A stretch of DNA of 64,000 bases from Alteromonas sp. KUL42 (GCF_006538325.1 NZ_BJKK01000001.1:591485-655484), one strand, 5' to 3'. Numbered from the stretch's first letter, positions 36,559 to 46,629 are shown. Notes: generated by a model from the letters alone, not told the origin. Made by a program: numbers and translations.

Positions 36559-37524
36559 GTGAAAGAATTCGATCTTATCGGCCGCTATTTTTCAAACAGT
36601 GGCCACAAACGCAAAGATGTTGTTATAGGTATAGGTGATGACTGTGCTGTAACAACGGTTCCAGAAAATCAACAGCTAGCCGTCACTACCGATACGCTTG
36701 TATCAGGAGTGCATTTTTTAAATAATGCACCTGCGAAGTCTGTTGCCTACAAAGCCGTCGCTGTGAATTTAAGTGATCTAGCTGCTATGGGCGCAGAGCC
36801 CGCTTGGATAAGCTTGTCTTTGTCATTACCTGAAGTAGATGAAACTTGGCTTGATGATTTTGCAGCGGGCTTATACGAGTTAACTCAATATTACTCGGTA
36901 GAACTTATCGGTGGTGATACGGTAAAAGGGCCGATGGCGCTTACTATTACTGCACAAGGCTTTATTCCTCCGGGTTCAGAGTTAACACGAAGCAATGCTA
37001 AGCCGGGCGACTGGGTATACGTTACCGGTACACTTGGCGATGCTGGGGCAGGGTTAGACATTCTCAAAAATGCGCTTAACGTTTCGGGTGAAGCCAAAGA
37101 TGTGCTAATTAATCGCCATTATTTCCCTACGCCTAGGGTTGCTGTGGGAACGGCCATTCGTCGTATCGCGACGTCCTGTATCGATATTTCTGATGGCTTA
37201 TTGTCTGACCTTAAGCATATTCTTAAGGCTTCAGAGTGTGGTGCAAAAATTCATGTAGATCGATTGCCATTATCTCGTGCACTTACCAGTGCTGTTTCAC
37301 CAGAACAAGCCATTGAGTATGCGCTGTCAGCCGGTGATGATTATGAACTCATCTTTACCGTGGGTGAGGAACAGCGTGGTAGCTTAGAAACGTCATTAGC
37401 CAGTACCAATGTTAAGGCCACATGTATTGGCCAATTAACTGGTCAGGCGGGTGTACTATCACTTATGCATAATAACGAGAAGTTTACACCGCAAAACCCT
37501 TCGGGTTACGAGCATAGCTTTTAG
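36559..37524 (+). CDS. thiL: Thiamine-monophosphate kinase
   Basis: Phosphorylates thiamine phosphate to thiamine pyrophosphate. It has 321 residues with FDLIGRYF, GIGDDCAV, TTDTLVSGVHF, KAVAVNLSDLAAMGAEP (the PurM/ThiL metal-binding motif), GGDTVKGP, DISDGLLSDLKHI and YALSAGDDYELIFT. GTG start. It lies between nusB and pgpA, the normal order. Confidence 0.96.
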   Translation: MKEFDLIGRYFSNSGHKRKDVVIGIGDDCAVTTVPENQQLAVTTDTLVSGVHFLNNAPAKSVAYKAVAVNLSDLAAMGAEPAWISLSLSLPEVDETWLDDFAAGLYELTQYYSVELIGGDTVKGPMALTITAQGFIPPGSELTRSNAKPGDWVYVTGTLGDAGAGLDILKNALNVSGEAKDVLINRHYFPTPRVAVGTAIRRIATSCIDISDGLLSDLKHILKASECGAKIHVDRLPLSRALTSAVSPEQAIEYALSAGDDYELIFTVGEEQRGSLETSLASTNVKATCIGQLTGQAGVLSLMHNNEKFTPQNPSGYEHSF

Positions 37525-37560
37525 CTACCCATTTAAAATTAGTTATTGAGAGTAAGGACA

Positions 37561-38061
37561 ATGCAACCTGAGTTTCGAGCTAGAGTCAGTATGAAGAACC
37601 CAGTACATTTTCTTGCTCTTGGTTTTGGAAGCGGCTTAGTGCCAGTTATGCCCGGTACATTTGGCTCGTTGGCTGCGCTTCCCTTACTTCTAGCTAGTGC
37701 TTACGTTTCAACGCTGTCGTTTATCGCGCTCACGCTTATCTTTTCTGTTGTTGGAATTTATCTTTGCGGTAAAACGGCTGATGACATGCAAGTACACGAT
37801 CACGGTTCGATTGTGTGGGATGAAATAGCAGGTATGTTTGTAACTTTTCTTTTTGTACCTATTTCCGCCTCAAGCCTATTTATTGGCCTCGTACTATTTC
37901 GCTTGTTCGATATTCTCAAACCTTGGCCTATAGGTATTATAGACAAGCGTTTACACGGTGGTACAGGCATTATGTTGGATGATTTATTAGCGGGTGCAAT
38001 GGCCTGCGGATGCTTGCATGTTATCGCTTTGTTATGGCCAAGTGCATTAAGCTTTATATGA
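37561..38061 (+). CDS. pgpA: Phosphatidylglycerophosphatase A
   Basis: An inner membrane phosphatase that makes phosphatidylglycerol. About 166 residues with four hydrophobic segments. GFGSGLVPVMPGTFGSLAALP and VWDEIAGMF with DILKPWPIGIIDKRLHGGTGIMLDD are the family motifs. The ATG at 37561 is preferred to an upstream TTG at 37546; an ATG at 37591 (MKNPVHFLAL) is possible. It ends in a clear terminator shared with the convergent dxs. Confidence 0.93.
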   Translation: MQPEFRARVSMKNPVHFLALGFGSGLVPVMPGTFGSLAALPLLLASAYVSTLSFIALTLIFSVVGIYLCGKTADDMQVHDHGSIVWDEIAGMFVTFLFVPISASSLFIGLVLFRLFDILKPWPIGIIDKRLHGGTGIMLDDLLAGAMACGCLHVIALLWPSALSFI

Positions 38062-38082
38062 TATTGTGAGCGTACAAAAAAC

Positions 38083-38106
38083 TGCCCGCGGTTTGCGGGC
38101 ATTTTT
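38083..38106 (+). terminator. pgpA terminator
   Basis: TGCCCGC (38083-38089), loop GGTTT, GCGGGCA (38095-38101), then TTTTTG, preceded by an A-run, so it may work in both directions. Confidence 0.88.
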
Positions 38107-38166
38107 GTAGTCGTTTACTTATAGAAAATAAAGAGAGTTGCTTTAGTAAATTTGTTGAACCCAAAT

Positions 38167-38203
38167 CTATTTAAGCCAGCCTATTTAAGCCAGCCTATTT
38201 AAG
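38167..38203. repeat. 14-bp tandem repeat at the dxs 3' end
   Basis: CTATTTAAGCCAGC occurs twice in a row (38167-38180, 38181-38194) and its first 9 bases recur at 38195-38203, where the CTA is the complement of the dxs TAG stop. It looks like a duplication of the last codons of dxs into the 3' flank by replication slippage. Confidence 0.8.
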
Positions 38204-40072
38204 TAAGCTGTTTGCAGCTTCTACAATACCGTCGGCATCGATGCCGTGCTCTTTATACATTTCTTGCTGCGTGCCTTGTAATATAAAGCTGTCAGGTAAT
38301 CCAAGCATCTTAACAGGCTTTAACACGCCGTTTTGCTGAAGATGCTCAAGCACTGCGCTTCCCGCACCGCCCATAATACAGCCATCTTCTAGTGTTATTA
38401 GTGCAGCGTGTTTTTCGGCAGCATTGAGTACCGCCTCACCGTCTAGTGGTTTGACAAAACGCATATCAACTACAGTGGCATCTAGTATTTCAGCTGCCTC
38501 TAAAGCATAGGGAAGTAAACAGCCAAAGTTTAAAATAGCGATGCGCTTTTCAGAATCTTTGATTGACTGGCGGCAAATACGTGATTTACCAATGTCGATA
38601 GCTGTCATTTCCTCATCAGGCGTGATCCCCATGCCTGCACCACGTGGATAACGCACGGCTGCAGGTTGTTGCAACATATGCCCAGTGTAGAGCATTTGGC
38701 GGCATTCGTTTTCATCTGAAGGTGCCATGATCACCAAATTAGGAATGCAGCGCAAAAACGCAATATCAAACGCGCCTTGGTGTGTTGGGCCATCAGCACC
38801 CACAATACCCGCGCGGTCGATAGCAAATAAAACAGGGAGGTTTTGTATCGCTACATCATGGATCAGCTGATCATAGGCACGTTGCAAAAATGACGAATAA
38901 ATAGCAACAACTGCATTCAATCCGTCTTTAGCTAAACCTGCGGCAAATGTGACAGCGTGTTGTTCTGCAATGGCAACATCGAAATACTGCTCTGGAAAAC
39001 GCTGAGAAAACTCAACCATGCCTGAGCCTTCGCGCATGGCAGGCGTAACGGCCATAAGTTTGGGATCACTTTTCGCCATATCGCATAACCATTGACCAAA
39101 AATAGCAGAATAGGTGGGGGCAGAAGGCTTTGACTTTGGCAACGCATTGTCAGCAGGGTTGAACTTAGGTACTGCGTGAAATTTAATTGGATCTTCTTCT
39201 GCAACGGCATAGCCTTTGCCTTTTTTGGTCACCACGTGCAACAACTGAGGACCTTCGAACTTACGCATATTGCGCAGCGTATCGACAACCGCGTTAACAT
39301 CATGACCGTCAATGGGGCCAATATAATTAAAACCTAGCTCTTCGAAAATGGTGCCTGGCACGACCATGCCTTTAATGTGCTCTTCAGCACGGCTTGCAAA
39401 TTCCTTAATCGGAGGAACATTGCTTAAAAGCTTCTTGCCGCCATCGCGAATAGAGTTAAAAAAGTTACCGGTTAATAAGCGTGCTAAATGACTATTAAGT
39501 GCGCCTACATTTTCAGAAATAGACATTTCATTGTCATTAAGAACAACCACCATGTCTTTCTTAATATCGCCAGCATGGTTTAGCGCTTCAAATGCCATAC
39601 CCGCAGTCATGGCCCCATCACCAATTACCGCAACTACTTTTCTGTCTTTGCCTTCTTTTTCAGAGGCGACAGCCATACCTAATGCCGCACTAATAGAGGT
39701 GGACGAATGGCCAACGGCGAATGTGTCGTAGTCGCTTTCTGGCGGCCAGGGAAAGGGATGTAGTCCATTCTTTTGACGAATGGTACTCATTCGCTCAGCG
39801 CGACCTGTTAAAATTTTATGGGGATAGGCCTGATGACCGACGTCCCATAACAAACGGTCAAATGGCGTGTTGTAGACATAGTGCAAAGCTACCGTTAACT
39901 CAACCGTGCCAAGGCCGGAAGCAAAGTGTCCACTGGTCTGGCTTACACAGTTAAGTAGGTATTCACGCAGTTCATCAGCCAGTTCTCGTAGCTTATCTTG
40001 TGGTAACTGTCGTAATTTGTCCGGTGTTTGCGCAAGCGCAAGCGTTGGGTAATGTTGGAGATCTAAACTCAT
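38195..40072 (-). CDS. dxs: 1-deoxy-D-xylulose-5-phosphate synthase
   Basis: A thiamine pyrophosphate transketolase-like enzyme at the entry of the methylerythritol phosphate isoprenoid pathway. 625 residues. [18 protein letters not shown] (TPP/Mg site), [27 protein letters not shown] and [18 protein letters not shown] are present. It is the last gene of xseB-ispA-dxs, so TPP made via ThiL just across the terminator is its cofactor. Confidence 0.97.
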   Translation of the reverse strand: MSLDLQHYPTLALAQTPDKLRQLPQDKLRELADELREYLLNCVSQTSGHFASGLGTVELTVALHYVYNTPFDRLLWDVGHQAYPHKILTGRAERMSTIRQKNGLHPFPWPPESDYDTFAVGHSSTSISAALGMAVASEKEGKDRKVVAVIGDGAMTAGMAFEALNHAGDIKKDMVVVLNDNEMSISENVGALNSHLARLLTGNFFNSIRDGGKKLLSNVPPIKEFASRAEEHIKGMVVPGTIFEELGFNYIGPIDGHDVNAVVDTLRNMRKFEGPQLLHVVTKKGKGYAVAEEDPIKFHAVPKFNPADNALPKSKPSAPTYSAIFGQWLCDMAKSDPKLMAVTPAMREGSGMVEFSQRFPEQYFDVAIAEQHAVTFAAGLAKDGLNAVVAIYSSFLQRAYDQLIHDVAIQNLPVLFAIDRAGIVGADGPTHQGAFDIAFLRCIPNLVIMAPSDENECRQMLYTGHMLQQPAAVRYPRGAGMGITPDEEMTAIDIGKSRICRQSIKDSEKRIAILNFGCLLPYALEAAEILDATVVDMRFVKPLDGEAVLNAAEKHAALITLEDGCIMGGAGSAVLEHLQQNGVLKPVKMLGLPDSFILQGTQQEMYKEHGIDADGIVEAANSLLK

Positions 40073-40104
40073 TTACTTATTATCTTTTTCAACATGGCGC
40101 GTGG

Positions 40105-40995
40105 CTAGTGGTCTCGTTTTACCAATAGCTCGCTAAACGCAATTAAACTGTCTGTATTGTAGGGTAAACGCGCCAATGCTTGAAGCGCATTCTGATGTAG
40201 GGCGTCTAACTCTTTTTTCGCGCCTTCAAGGCCCAATTTAGCAGGGAATGTGTTTTTTCCCAAGGCTTCGTCTGAACCCGCTGGTTTACCCAACTGCTCG
40301 CTACTGCCTTCAACATCTAAAATATCGTCTTGAACTTGAAACGCCAACCCAATATCGGACGCAAACGCCATTAAATCTTGTTGGGCTTGTTCACTTAGGG
40401 TTTCGCTTACAATTGACACCATTTCAACACAGGCTTTCAACAACGCGCCCGTTTTTAATTTGTGCAGCGTTTTTAATTGTTCAAGGGTAATAGTTTGCCC
40501 TGTACTGGCTAAATCGATAGCTTGCCCACCGCACATGCCTACATAACCGGCACTTTTGGCTAATACAGACAGTAACTGCCCGCGTTTTGATTCTCCAACT
40601 TCACTGAGAGGGGAATCTGCTAAAATACTAAACGCAAGAGCCTGCAACGCATCGCCAGCCAATATGGCCGTGGCTTCATCAAATGCAATATGGCATGTGG
40701 GTAGACCACGACGTAAGTCGTCATCATCCATGGCGGGTAAATCATCATGAACCAGCGAATAAGCATGGATACATTCAATGGCCATGCTGATGGCCATTTG
40801 ATCTTTTTTAGGGACGTCTAATGTGTTGCCGACCACTTGAACAAGCAACGGACGCATGCGCTTTCCCCCTGCGAGAAGCGCGTGACGCATGGCCTCTTTT
40901 AAACGTGGTGCGTAGTCGGGTAAATCATCAATTAACGACAGAAGTGACGCATCAGTCTGTGTTTTCACTTGCTGATGCAAAGCAGAAAAGTTCAT
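40105..40995 (-). CDS. ispA: Farnesyl diphosphate synthase
   Basis: A prenyltransferase making C15 diphosphate. 296 residues. GGKRMRPLL, the first Asp-rich motif DDLPAMDDDDLRRG and the second DDILD region (QVQDDILDVEG) are intact, and the short-chain pattern HAYSLVHDD precedes the first motif. It lies between xseB and dxs as in E. coli. Confidence 0.96.
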   Translation of the reverse strand: MNFSALHQQVKTQTDASLLSLIDDLPDYAPRLKEAMRHALLAGGKRMRPLLVQVVGNTLDVPKKDQMAISMAIECIHAYSLVHDDLPAMDDDDLRRGLPTCHIAFDEATAILAGDALQALAFSILADSPLSEVGESKRGQLLSVLAKSAGYVGMCGGQAIDLASTGQTITLEQLKTLHKLKTGALLKACVEMVSIVSETLSEQAQQDLMAFASDIGLAFQVQDDILDVEGSSEQLGKPAGSDEALGKNTFPAKLGLEGAKKELDALHQNALQALARLPYNTDSLIAFSELLVKRDH

Positions 40996-41027
40996 TAAAG
41001 TAACCGGATAATGTAAAAGTAAACCTG

Positions 41028-41270
41028 TTAAGGTTGTTCACTCTCAGGAAGCGTTCTAAGCGTTTCTTCACCTTGTTCGTTCAACAGGATCTTAACTTTT
41101 TGCTCAGCGTGTTCCAGTGATTGTTGGCCTTGGCGAGAAAGCGCAATACCACGCTCAAATTTTTCTAGTGCTTGGTTGAGCGGTAAATCTCCGTTTTCCA
41201 TCTCTTTAACGATGGTTTCAAGCTCTGATAAGGTTTCTTCAAAAGATGCTGATTTTTTTTCCGTCGTCAT
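41028..41270 (-). CDS. xseB: Exodeoxyribonuclease VII small subunit
   Basis: An 80-residue subunit of exonuclease [39 protein letters not shown] is the family signature. The internal ATG at 41270 (MTTEKK) is chosen because E. coli XseB is 80 residues and the extra 23 residues of the longer frame are not family-like. It heads the leftward xseB-ispA-dxs operon. Confidence 0.94.
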   Translation of the reverse strand: MTTEKKSASFEETLSELETIVKEMENGDLPLNQALEKFERGIALSRQGQQSLEHAEQKVKILLNEQGEETLRTLPESEQP

Positions 41271-41653
41271 ATAAACACTCAGTTTATTGGCCAAAATAGG
41301 TGTACCGCGCACATTAACCGAGGGTAGCACAGGGGTCAAATGGTTTGTCTGTATATTGCGGATAAGACCTACTGAGAGTGCAAATGTTAACCTGCTATGT
41401 GGTAGGTTTGCGTTAACTCAATAATATGAGATTAAAAAGAGTACGCAAAAAATTAAATATAGGTATATTCGTAATAGAGCAATGTTGGCTATAGTAATCG
41501 GGTAAAGTTAAAATTGTTATAGCGACGAGTAAACTTCATCAATGTCGTATAAATATGATATTTTTCAATAATGTCGTTTTAGTATTTTAATACTTTGCCG
41601 ATAAAATAAATGAACATTAATAGCACTGACTGCGCATAAATGGGGATGAGTGA
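41271..41653. other. Divergent intergenic region xseB/pomA
   Basis: About 380 AT-rich bases. It contains the sigma-28-like promoter at 41578-41604. No other repeat, hairpin or small ORF stands out. Confidence 0.5.
41578..41604 (+). promoter_or_regulatory. Candidate sigma-28 (FliA) promoter of pomAB
   Basis: TTTAGTAT (41578-41585), 11 bases, then GCCGATAA (41597-41604). The -10 matches the FliA consensus GCCGATAA exactly and the -35 (TAAAGTTT) matches 5 of 8. It lies 49 bases before pomA. Confidence 0.75.
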
Positions 41654-42415
41654 GTGGATTTAGCAACCGTCATAGGTATGTTGGGTGCCATCGGCTTTGT
41701 TGTGATGGCAATGTTGATGGGTGGCAGCATGAGCATGTTTATCGACGTGCCTTCGACCTTAATTGTATTTGGTGGAACCCTATTTGTTGTCCTATCTCAG
41801 TTTACATTGGGCCAATTTTTTGGTGCAGGTAAAGTAGCGGGTAAGGCGTTCATGTTTAAAATTGATACGCCAGAAGAATTGATTGAAAAAATTGTGGAAA
41901 TGGCAGATGCAGCACGCAAAGGTGGCTTTTTGGCGCTAGAAGAGGCTGAAATCTCCAACCCTTTCATGCAAAAGGGCGTAGATATGCTGGTAGATGGTCA
42001 TGATATTGAAGTCGTGCGAGAAACCTTAGCAAAAGATATTTCCATGACCACCGACCGCCACGACTTTGGTATTTCCATATTCAAAGGAATGGGTGATGTA
42101 GCACCTGCCATGGGCATGATTGGTACACTTATCGGTCTTGTGGCTATGTTGTCGAACATGGATGACCCCAAAGCGATAGGACCGGCAATGGCCGTAGCCT
42201 TGTTAACGACGTTATATGGTGCCTTTCTCGCGAACGTTATTTGCCTGCCTATCGCCGTTAAATTAGGTAACCGCGCAGCAGAGGAAAAACTCAATCAGAG
42301 TTTAGTGTTAGACGGTATCGTAGGTATTGCCGATGGGCAAAACCCTCGGGTAATCGAAGGTATATTGAAAAACTATCTAGCAGCCAGTAAACGTGGTGCT
42401 GCCGAGGAAGAGTAA
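41654..42415 (+). CDS. pomA: Flagellar motor stator protein PomA (sodium type)
   Basis: A 253-residue inner membrane protein with four transmembrane helices, partner of PomB. The opening DLATVIGMLGAIGFV, TLGQFFGAGKVAGKAFMFK, MADAARKGGFLALEE and the pore segment DVAPAMGMIGTLIGLVAMLSNM with DDPKAIGPAMAVALLTTLYG are PomA-like. GTG start with GGGGATGAG upstream. The stop overlaps the pomB start by one base. Confidence 0.95.
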   Translation: MDLATVIGMLGAIGFVVMAMLMGGSMSMFIDVPSTLIVFGGTLFVVLSQFTLGQFFGAGKVAGKAFMFKIDTPEELIEKIVEMADAARKGGFLALEEAEISNPFMQKGVDMLVDGHDIEVVRETLAKDISMTTDRHDFGISIFKGMGDVAPAMGMIGTLIGLVAMLSNMDDPKAIGPAMAVALLTTLYGAFLANVICLPIAVKLGNRAAEEKLNQSLVLDGIVGIADGQNPRVIEGILKNYLAASKRGAAEEE

Positions 42416-43347
42416 TGGCCGACGAAGAATGCCCCAAATGTCCCCCCGAAGGTCTGCCTGCATGGATGGGGACTTTTGCTGACTTAATGTCGTTATTGAT
42501 GTGCTTTTTCGTATTGCTATTGGCATTTTCAGAAATGGATGTGTTGAAGTTTAAACAAATTGCCGGCTCGATGAAGTTTGCTTTTGGCGTACAAAATAAA
42601 ATCGAAGTTAAAGACATTCCCAAAGGCACCAGCGTCATCGCCATGGAATTTCGCCCCGGGAAGCCAGACCCGACGCCTATTGAAACCATTCAGCAGCAAA
42701 CTATAGAAATGACCCAACAGATGTTGGAGTTTCAAGCGGGCGATGAAGACTCTGCAGGCGGTCGTCAGAAGCAACGGGGTGAGCAACGTGGTGGACAGTC
42801 GCAACAAACGGCGAACGAGTCTTCATCATCAGCTGAGCAAAGCTCTGATCAGTCTCAAACAGCCGAACTAATGAAAAAAATTGCCCAACAATTGCAGAAG
42901 CAAATACTTGACGGGTCTGTAGAAATGGAGTCATTAGGCCAGCAGATAACTATTCGTATTCAAGAGAATGGATCGTTTTCAGCAGGTTCGGCTTTTTTGC
43001 AGCCTCAGTTCCAACCTATTTTGCGTAAAATTGGTGTCATCCTCGCAGAAGTTCCTGGAGAGCTTGAAATATCGGGGCACAGCGATGGTCAACACATTGC
43101 CAATGAGCTATATCGCTCAAATTGGGACTTGTCAGCTCAGCGCGCTGTTGCAGTGGCTGAGGCCATGCGCACCGCGCCTGGATTTGACGAGAGCAGAATG
43201 TCGGTGGTCGGTAAAGCAGATACCGACCCTGTGGTTGAAAATGCTGTCACATCTGAAGATAGGGCTAAAAATAGACGGGTTGAAATTAACATCAACCAAG
43301 GAAAGCCAATGTTGTCAAAACCTATCTCGGTGGTGGAAGAAAATTGA
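42415..43347 (+). CDS. pomB: Flagellar motor stator protein PomB
   Basis: A 310-residue stator subunit. The single transmembrane helix begins WMGTFADLMSLLMCFFVLL with Asp23, the ion-binding residue. A Gln/Ser-rich plug and linker region (about residues 100-145) precedes the OmpA-like peptidoglycan-binding domain (GELEISGHSDGQHI, NWDLSAQRAVAVAEAM, KNRRVEI). The linker is Gln-rich and low complexity. It is coupled to pomA and controlled by the sigma-28-like promoter. Confidence 0.95.
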   Translation: MADEECPKCPPEGLPAWMGTFADLMSLLMCFFVLLLAFSEMDVLKFKQIAGSMKFAFGVQNKIEVKDIPKGTSVIAMEFRPGKPDPTPIETIQQQTIEMTQQMLEFQAGDEDSAGGRQKQRGEQRGGQSQQTANESSSSAEQSSDQSQTAELMKKIAQQLQKQILDGSVEMESLGQQITIRIQENGSFSAGSAFLQPQFQPILRKIGVILAEVPGELEISGHSDGQHIANELYRSNWDLSAQRAVAVAEAMRTAPGFDESRMSVVGKADTDPVVENAVTSEDRAKNRRVEININQGKPMLSKPISVVEEN

Positions 43348-43361
43348 ATAATGTACCCCAA

Positions 43362-44618
43362 CTACGCTCTGGCGAGCTCATCTCGAAAATGTGGCTTTGA
43401 TAATACGAGCTGCACGGTACTGATGGTTCGCTCTAGAAAACCACCTTCGCAATATTTTAAGTAATATGTCCACATACGCACAAAACGTTCATCGTACCCA
43501 TCTTTAAGTAGTGCGTCCTTTGCAGTGATAAATTCTTCATACCAGTGATTTAATGTTTTGGCATAGTCTATACCAATGTCATGCAAATCTCGTATCATCA
43601 GGTTTGAATACTTCTTAAGGTGCGCATTAAGCTGATATTGTGACGGAAGGAAACCGCCTGGGAAAATGTATTTTTGGATGAAATCGACACTGCTTGCATA
43701 GCTGTCAAAACGTCTATCATCAATGGTGATAGACTGAAGGAGCATCAATCCGTCCTCTTTAAGTAGTGATGAACATTTTTCAAAGAAATTGCCCAAGAAC
43801 TGCTTGCCTACTGCTTCAATCATTTCAATAGAAACCAGTTTGTCGTATTTCCCTTCCAAAAGACGATAATCTTTCTTGAGCAACGTAATCTTATCTTCAA
43901 GTCCTTCTTTTGCAATCCACGCCTTCGCCCAAGCGTGCTGTTCTTCAGAGATAGTCGTTGTGGTGACTTGACAGCCGTAGTTTTTCGCTGCATACACCGC
44001 TAAGCCGCCCCAGCCAGTACCAATTTCCATAAGGTGATCGTTGCTATTTAACTGAAGCTTGTCACAAATCGTCTTGAGCTTGTAATTCTGCGCTTGGTTT
44101 AGCGTTGCATTGTGATCAGGATAGATTGCGGAAGAATACATCATGGTCGGGTCTAAAAAGCGGGTGTAAAGCTTATTGCCCAAATCGTAATGCGCCTCTA
44201 TATTTCGCTTCGCCTGGTCTTTCGTATTACGTCTGGCGAAGTGTTGAAGTTTGTTGATGGGTAAGGTCAACCACTTAAACTTATTTTCCCACTCATCGAG
44301 GGTGGGAAGATTACGAGCAAAAATGCGGATCACTGCAGTTACATCATCGCTATCCCACAAGCCATCCATATAAGCTTCACCAGCACCGACACTACCACCG
44401 AGAAGAAGCTTGCGATACGCTCCAACATCAAGAATGTTCACCGTAGCACGCAGGTCATCTTTATTGTCACCAAACTGTGCAATGAGATCTCCCTGTTCTT
44501 GAATAATTAGACTACCTAAGGGCAGCTTTTTTAAGCACTGCAAAAATAGGCTTCGACAGGTCTTATCAATAAAAGAGACCTCTGATGTGGATAGTAGAAC
44601 AGATTCACCGAAAGACAT
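43362..44618 (-). CDS. cfa: Cyclopropane-fatty-acyl-phospholipid synthase-like methyltransferase
   Basis: A 418-residue SAM-dependent methyltransferase acting on unsaturated phospholipid acyl chains. The AdoMet motif is in LMEIGTGWGGLAVYAAKNYG. Family blocks: GEAYMDGLWDSDDVT, IEAHYDLGNKLY, DPTMMYSSAIY, VSIEMIEAVGKQF and FIQKYIFPGGFLPS. It is the last gene of a five-gene operon (SnoaL-SDR-flavin oxidoreductase-DUF1365-Cfa) next to an ECF sigma/ChrR pair. In that setting homologues may methylate or modify acyl chains during oxidative stress rather than make cyclopropane rings, so cfa is used loosely. Confidence 0.9.
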   Translation of the reverse strand: MSFGESVLLSTSEVSFIDKTCRSLFLQCLKKLPLGSLIIQEQGDLIAQFGDNKDDLRATVNILDVGAYRKLLLGGSVGAGEAYMDGLWDSDDVTAVIRIFARNLPTLDEWENKFKWLTLPINKLQHFARRNTKDQAKRNIEAHYDLGNKLYTRFLDPTMMYSSAIYPDHNATLNQAQNYKLKTICDKLQLNSNDHLMEIGTGWGGLAVYAAKNYGCQVTTTTISEEQHAWAKAWIAKEGLEDKITLLKKDYRLLEGKYDKLVSIEMIEAVGKQFLGNFFEKCSSLLKEDGLMLLQSITIDDRRFDSYASSVDFIQKYIFPGGFLPSQYQLNAHLKKYSNLMIRDLHDIGIDYAKTLNHWYEEFITAKDALLKDGYDERFVRMWTYYLKYCEGGFLERTISTVQLVLSKPHFRDELARA

Positions 44619-44620
44619 TA

Positions 44621-45364
44621 TTATTGTTCCTGACCCTTTTTTGGATGTGTATACAGTGGCGTTTTTTTGAGGAAAAGCTTAAGTGCTTGCCAATAAATTC
44701 CCGACACTGTTTTAATTGTCATGCTGGGTATACGTTTCATAGCACGGGCTAGATTCACATTATCTAAGTTAAATTTTGTTAACTTTATACCTGCACTGAA
44801 CTCTTTTTCCTCTCGAACGCAGTTCATTGTTAATGTAAGTGTATGAGACGGTTGTTCAATTTTCCACTGGTAGGTCATGTCCATAGGGTTAAAGGGTGAT
44901 ACATGAAATGCCTTTCGGGTATCGTGTTGAAGTGCTAGGTCGACAAGATAGTAATGACGTTCGTTCCAAGGCGTGTTACTTACTTCGGCTAGTAAATGGG
45001 TATATACACCTTCTTGGTTGCGACGATAGTAAAAATTTACTGGGCTAAAATACCAACCCCACATACGAAGTTGACCTAACATAAAGATATCGCCGTCAAT
45101 AATTTCAAAGTCACTTAGCGTGTTCATTTTTTCCAGTACCGCTTGTGATAAAGGAACATGTTTTTCGCCTAAGTAATCTTCTCGTTTAAAACGTGCTCGT
45201 GCTCTTTTGACGTGACTAAAATGCGTAAGCGCGCATGATAGTTCCTCAAGTTCATTTCCGGTGAGCTTTAGCCAAAACAAATAGATGTCGTAGTCGAACT
45301 TGTGTTGAGTGGGCTTAAACCTTTGGTGATACACCTTGCCCTGATATATTGCGCTTTCTATCAC
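44621..45364 (-). CDS. DUF1365 family protein
   Basis: A 247-residue protein beginning SAIYQGKVYHQRFKPTQHKFDYDIYLFWLKL, with LRMWGWYFSPVNFYYRRN, AEVSNTPWNERHYYL and KAFHVSPFNPMDMTYQWK, all typical of DUF1365. The biochemical role is unknown. It is almost always found between a flavin amine-oxidase-like gene and a Cfa-like gene, as here (2-base gap to cfa, 4-base overlap with the oxidoreductase gene), so it presumably acts on the same lipid substrate. No signal peptide or membrane helix is obvious. Confidence 0.9.
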   Translation of the reverse strand: MIESAIYQGKVYHQRFKPTQHKFDYDIYLFWLKLTGNELEELSCALTHFSHVKRARARFKREDYLGEKHVPLSQAVLEKMNTLSDFEIIDGDIFMLGQLRMWGWYFSPVNFYYRRNQEGVYTHLLAEVSNTPWNERHYYLVDLALQHDTRKAFHVSPFNPMDMTYQWKIEQPSHTLTLTMNCVREEKEFSAGIKLTKFNLDNVNLARAMKRIPSMTIKTVSGIYWQALKLFLKKTPLYTHPKKGQEQ

Positions 45365-46626
45365 AGTGACTCACCAAATCGCTGACACACATCCAAAGCA
45401 CTTCTCACGCCATCTTCGTGAAAACCGTTATACCAATACGCACCGCAGAAATGCAGATTATTAACACCACATATTTCATGGCGACGCTGCTGTGCTTCTA
45501 CCATATTGGCACTGTATTGAGGATGAGCGTAGTCATATTGCCCTAAAATGCTTGATACATTGATACTGTCGGTATTATTTAAGGTAACGCAATACGTGCT
45601 GTTAGCCTGTAAGCGCTGCAATATATTCATATTGTAGGTTACCGAGGCGGGACGTGCCTCTTCATTCATGTCTTCTTTTAATCGATAGTTCCAACTTGCC
45701 CATGCCAGAGGACGTTTGGGGAGTTGCCCAATGTCTTTGTGCATTACTACATCGTTACTGGCATACGGAATAGCGCCCAATATATCGATATGACTTTGGG
45801 TAGGCATGGCAAGCATGGCAAGAGCTTGGTCGCTATGGCAGGCAAAGATGACATCCTCATACAACGATTTTTCGCCGTTTGTATCTGTTACTTCCCAACG
45901 ATCGTTTTGTCGCGTAACTAATGTAACACCTGTGGAAAGCTTAATTTTCGATTTGAATGGCGCGATTAAAGGAGGAATATAAGCGCTTGAACCGCCTTTG
46001 ATTGTGTACCACTGCGGTCGATCAGTGATATTTAATAAGCCGTGGTTATTAAAAAACTTCAAGAAGAAGGTCAGTGGAAACCCTCGTGTTTGCTCTAAAC
46101 TGCTCGACCAAATCGCAGCGCACATGGGTAAAATATAGTAATTTGCAAAATCGTCGCTTAGTTTTAGTTCATCAATGATGTCTTGCAACGAAAGGCTCGA
46201 TGTGTCGCGCTCTTCTGCCACCATGGCTTTGCAGGCTTTGTTAAACTTCAGAATATCGTTCACAATCCGCCAAAAGCGTGGGCGAAATATATTTCTTCGT
46301 TGTGCGAATAAACTGTTTAGGTTGTTTCCATTGTACTCAAGGTTCGCTTTTTCGGCGGTGACCGAAAAACTCATTTCTGTTTCTTGATAATCTATGCCTA
46401 GTGAATTGATAAGTTTAATGAAGTTTGGGTAAGTCCAGTTATTAAAAACAATAAAACCAGTATCGATGTTATGGGTTTCACCATTATCGGTAATGGTTTT
46501 AGTCGCAGTATGGCCTCCAATATAGTCGTTGGCTTCATAAACGGTGATATCGTGTTGTTTATTCAGTAAGTGCGCACAAGTTAAGCCTGAAATACCGCTT
46601 CCAATTATGGCAATTTTTTTGGTCAT
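45361..46626 (-). CDS. FAD-dependent amine-oxidase-like oxidoreductase (COG2907 type)
   Basis: A 421-residue flavoprotein. The N-terminal Rossmann motif IAIIGSGISGLTCAHLL is followed by VYEANDYIGGHTATK, DTGFIVFNNWTYPNF, the WSSSLEQTRGFPLTFFLKFF stretch and the C-terminal FCGAYWYNGFHEDGVRSALDVC, which contacts the flavin. It resembles desaturases and amine oxidases but belongs to the subgroup linked to DUF1365 and Cfa. I infer oxidation or desaturation of a fatty acyl chain. It overlaps the DUF1365 gene by 4 bases and starts 3 bases after the SDR gene. Confidence 0.88.
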   Translation of the reverse strand: MTKKIAIIGSGISGLTCAHLLNKQHDITVYEANDYIGGHTATKTITDNGETHNIDTGFIVFNNWTYPNFIKLINSLGIDYQETEMSFSVTAEKANLEYNGNNLNSLFAQRRNIFRPRFWRIVNDILKFNKACKAMVAEERDTSSLSLQDIIDELKLSDDFANYYILPMCAAIWSSSLEQTRGFPLTFFLKFFNNHGLLNITDRPQWYTIKGGSSAYIPPLIAPFKSKIKLSTGVTLVTRQNDRWEVTDTNGEKSLYEDVIFACHSDQALAMLAMPTQSHIDILGAIPYASNDVVMHKDIGQLPKRPLAWASWNYRLKEDMNEEARPASVTYNMNILQRLQANSTYCVTLNNTDSINVSSILGQYDYAHPQYSANMVEAQQRRHEICGVNNLHFCGAYWYNGFHEDGVRSALDVCQRFGESL

Positions 46627-46629
46627 TGT

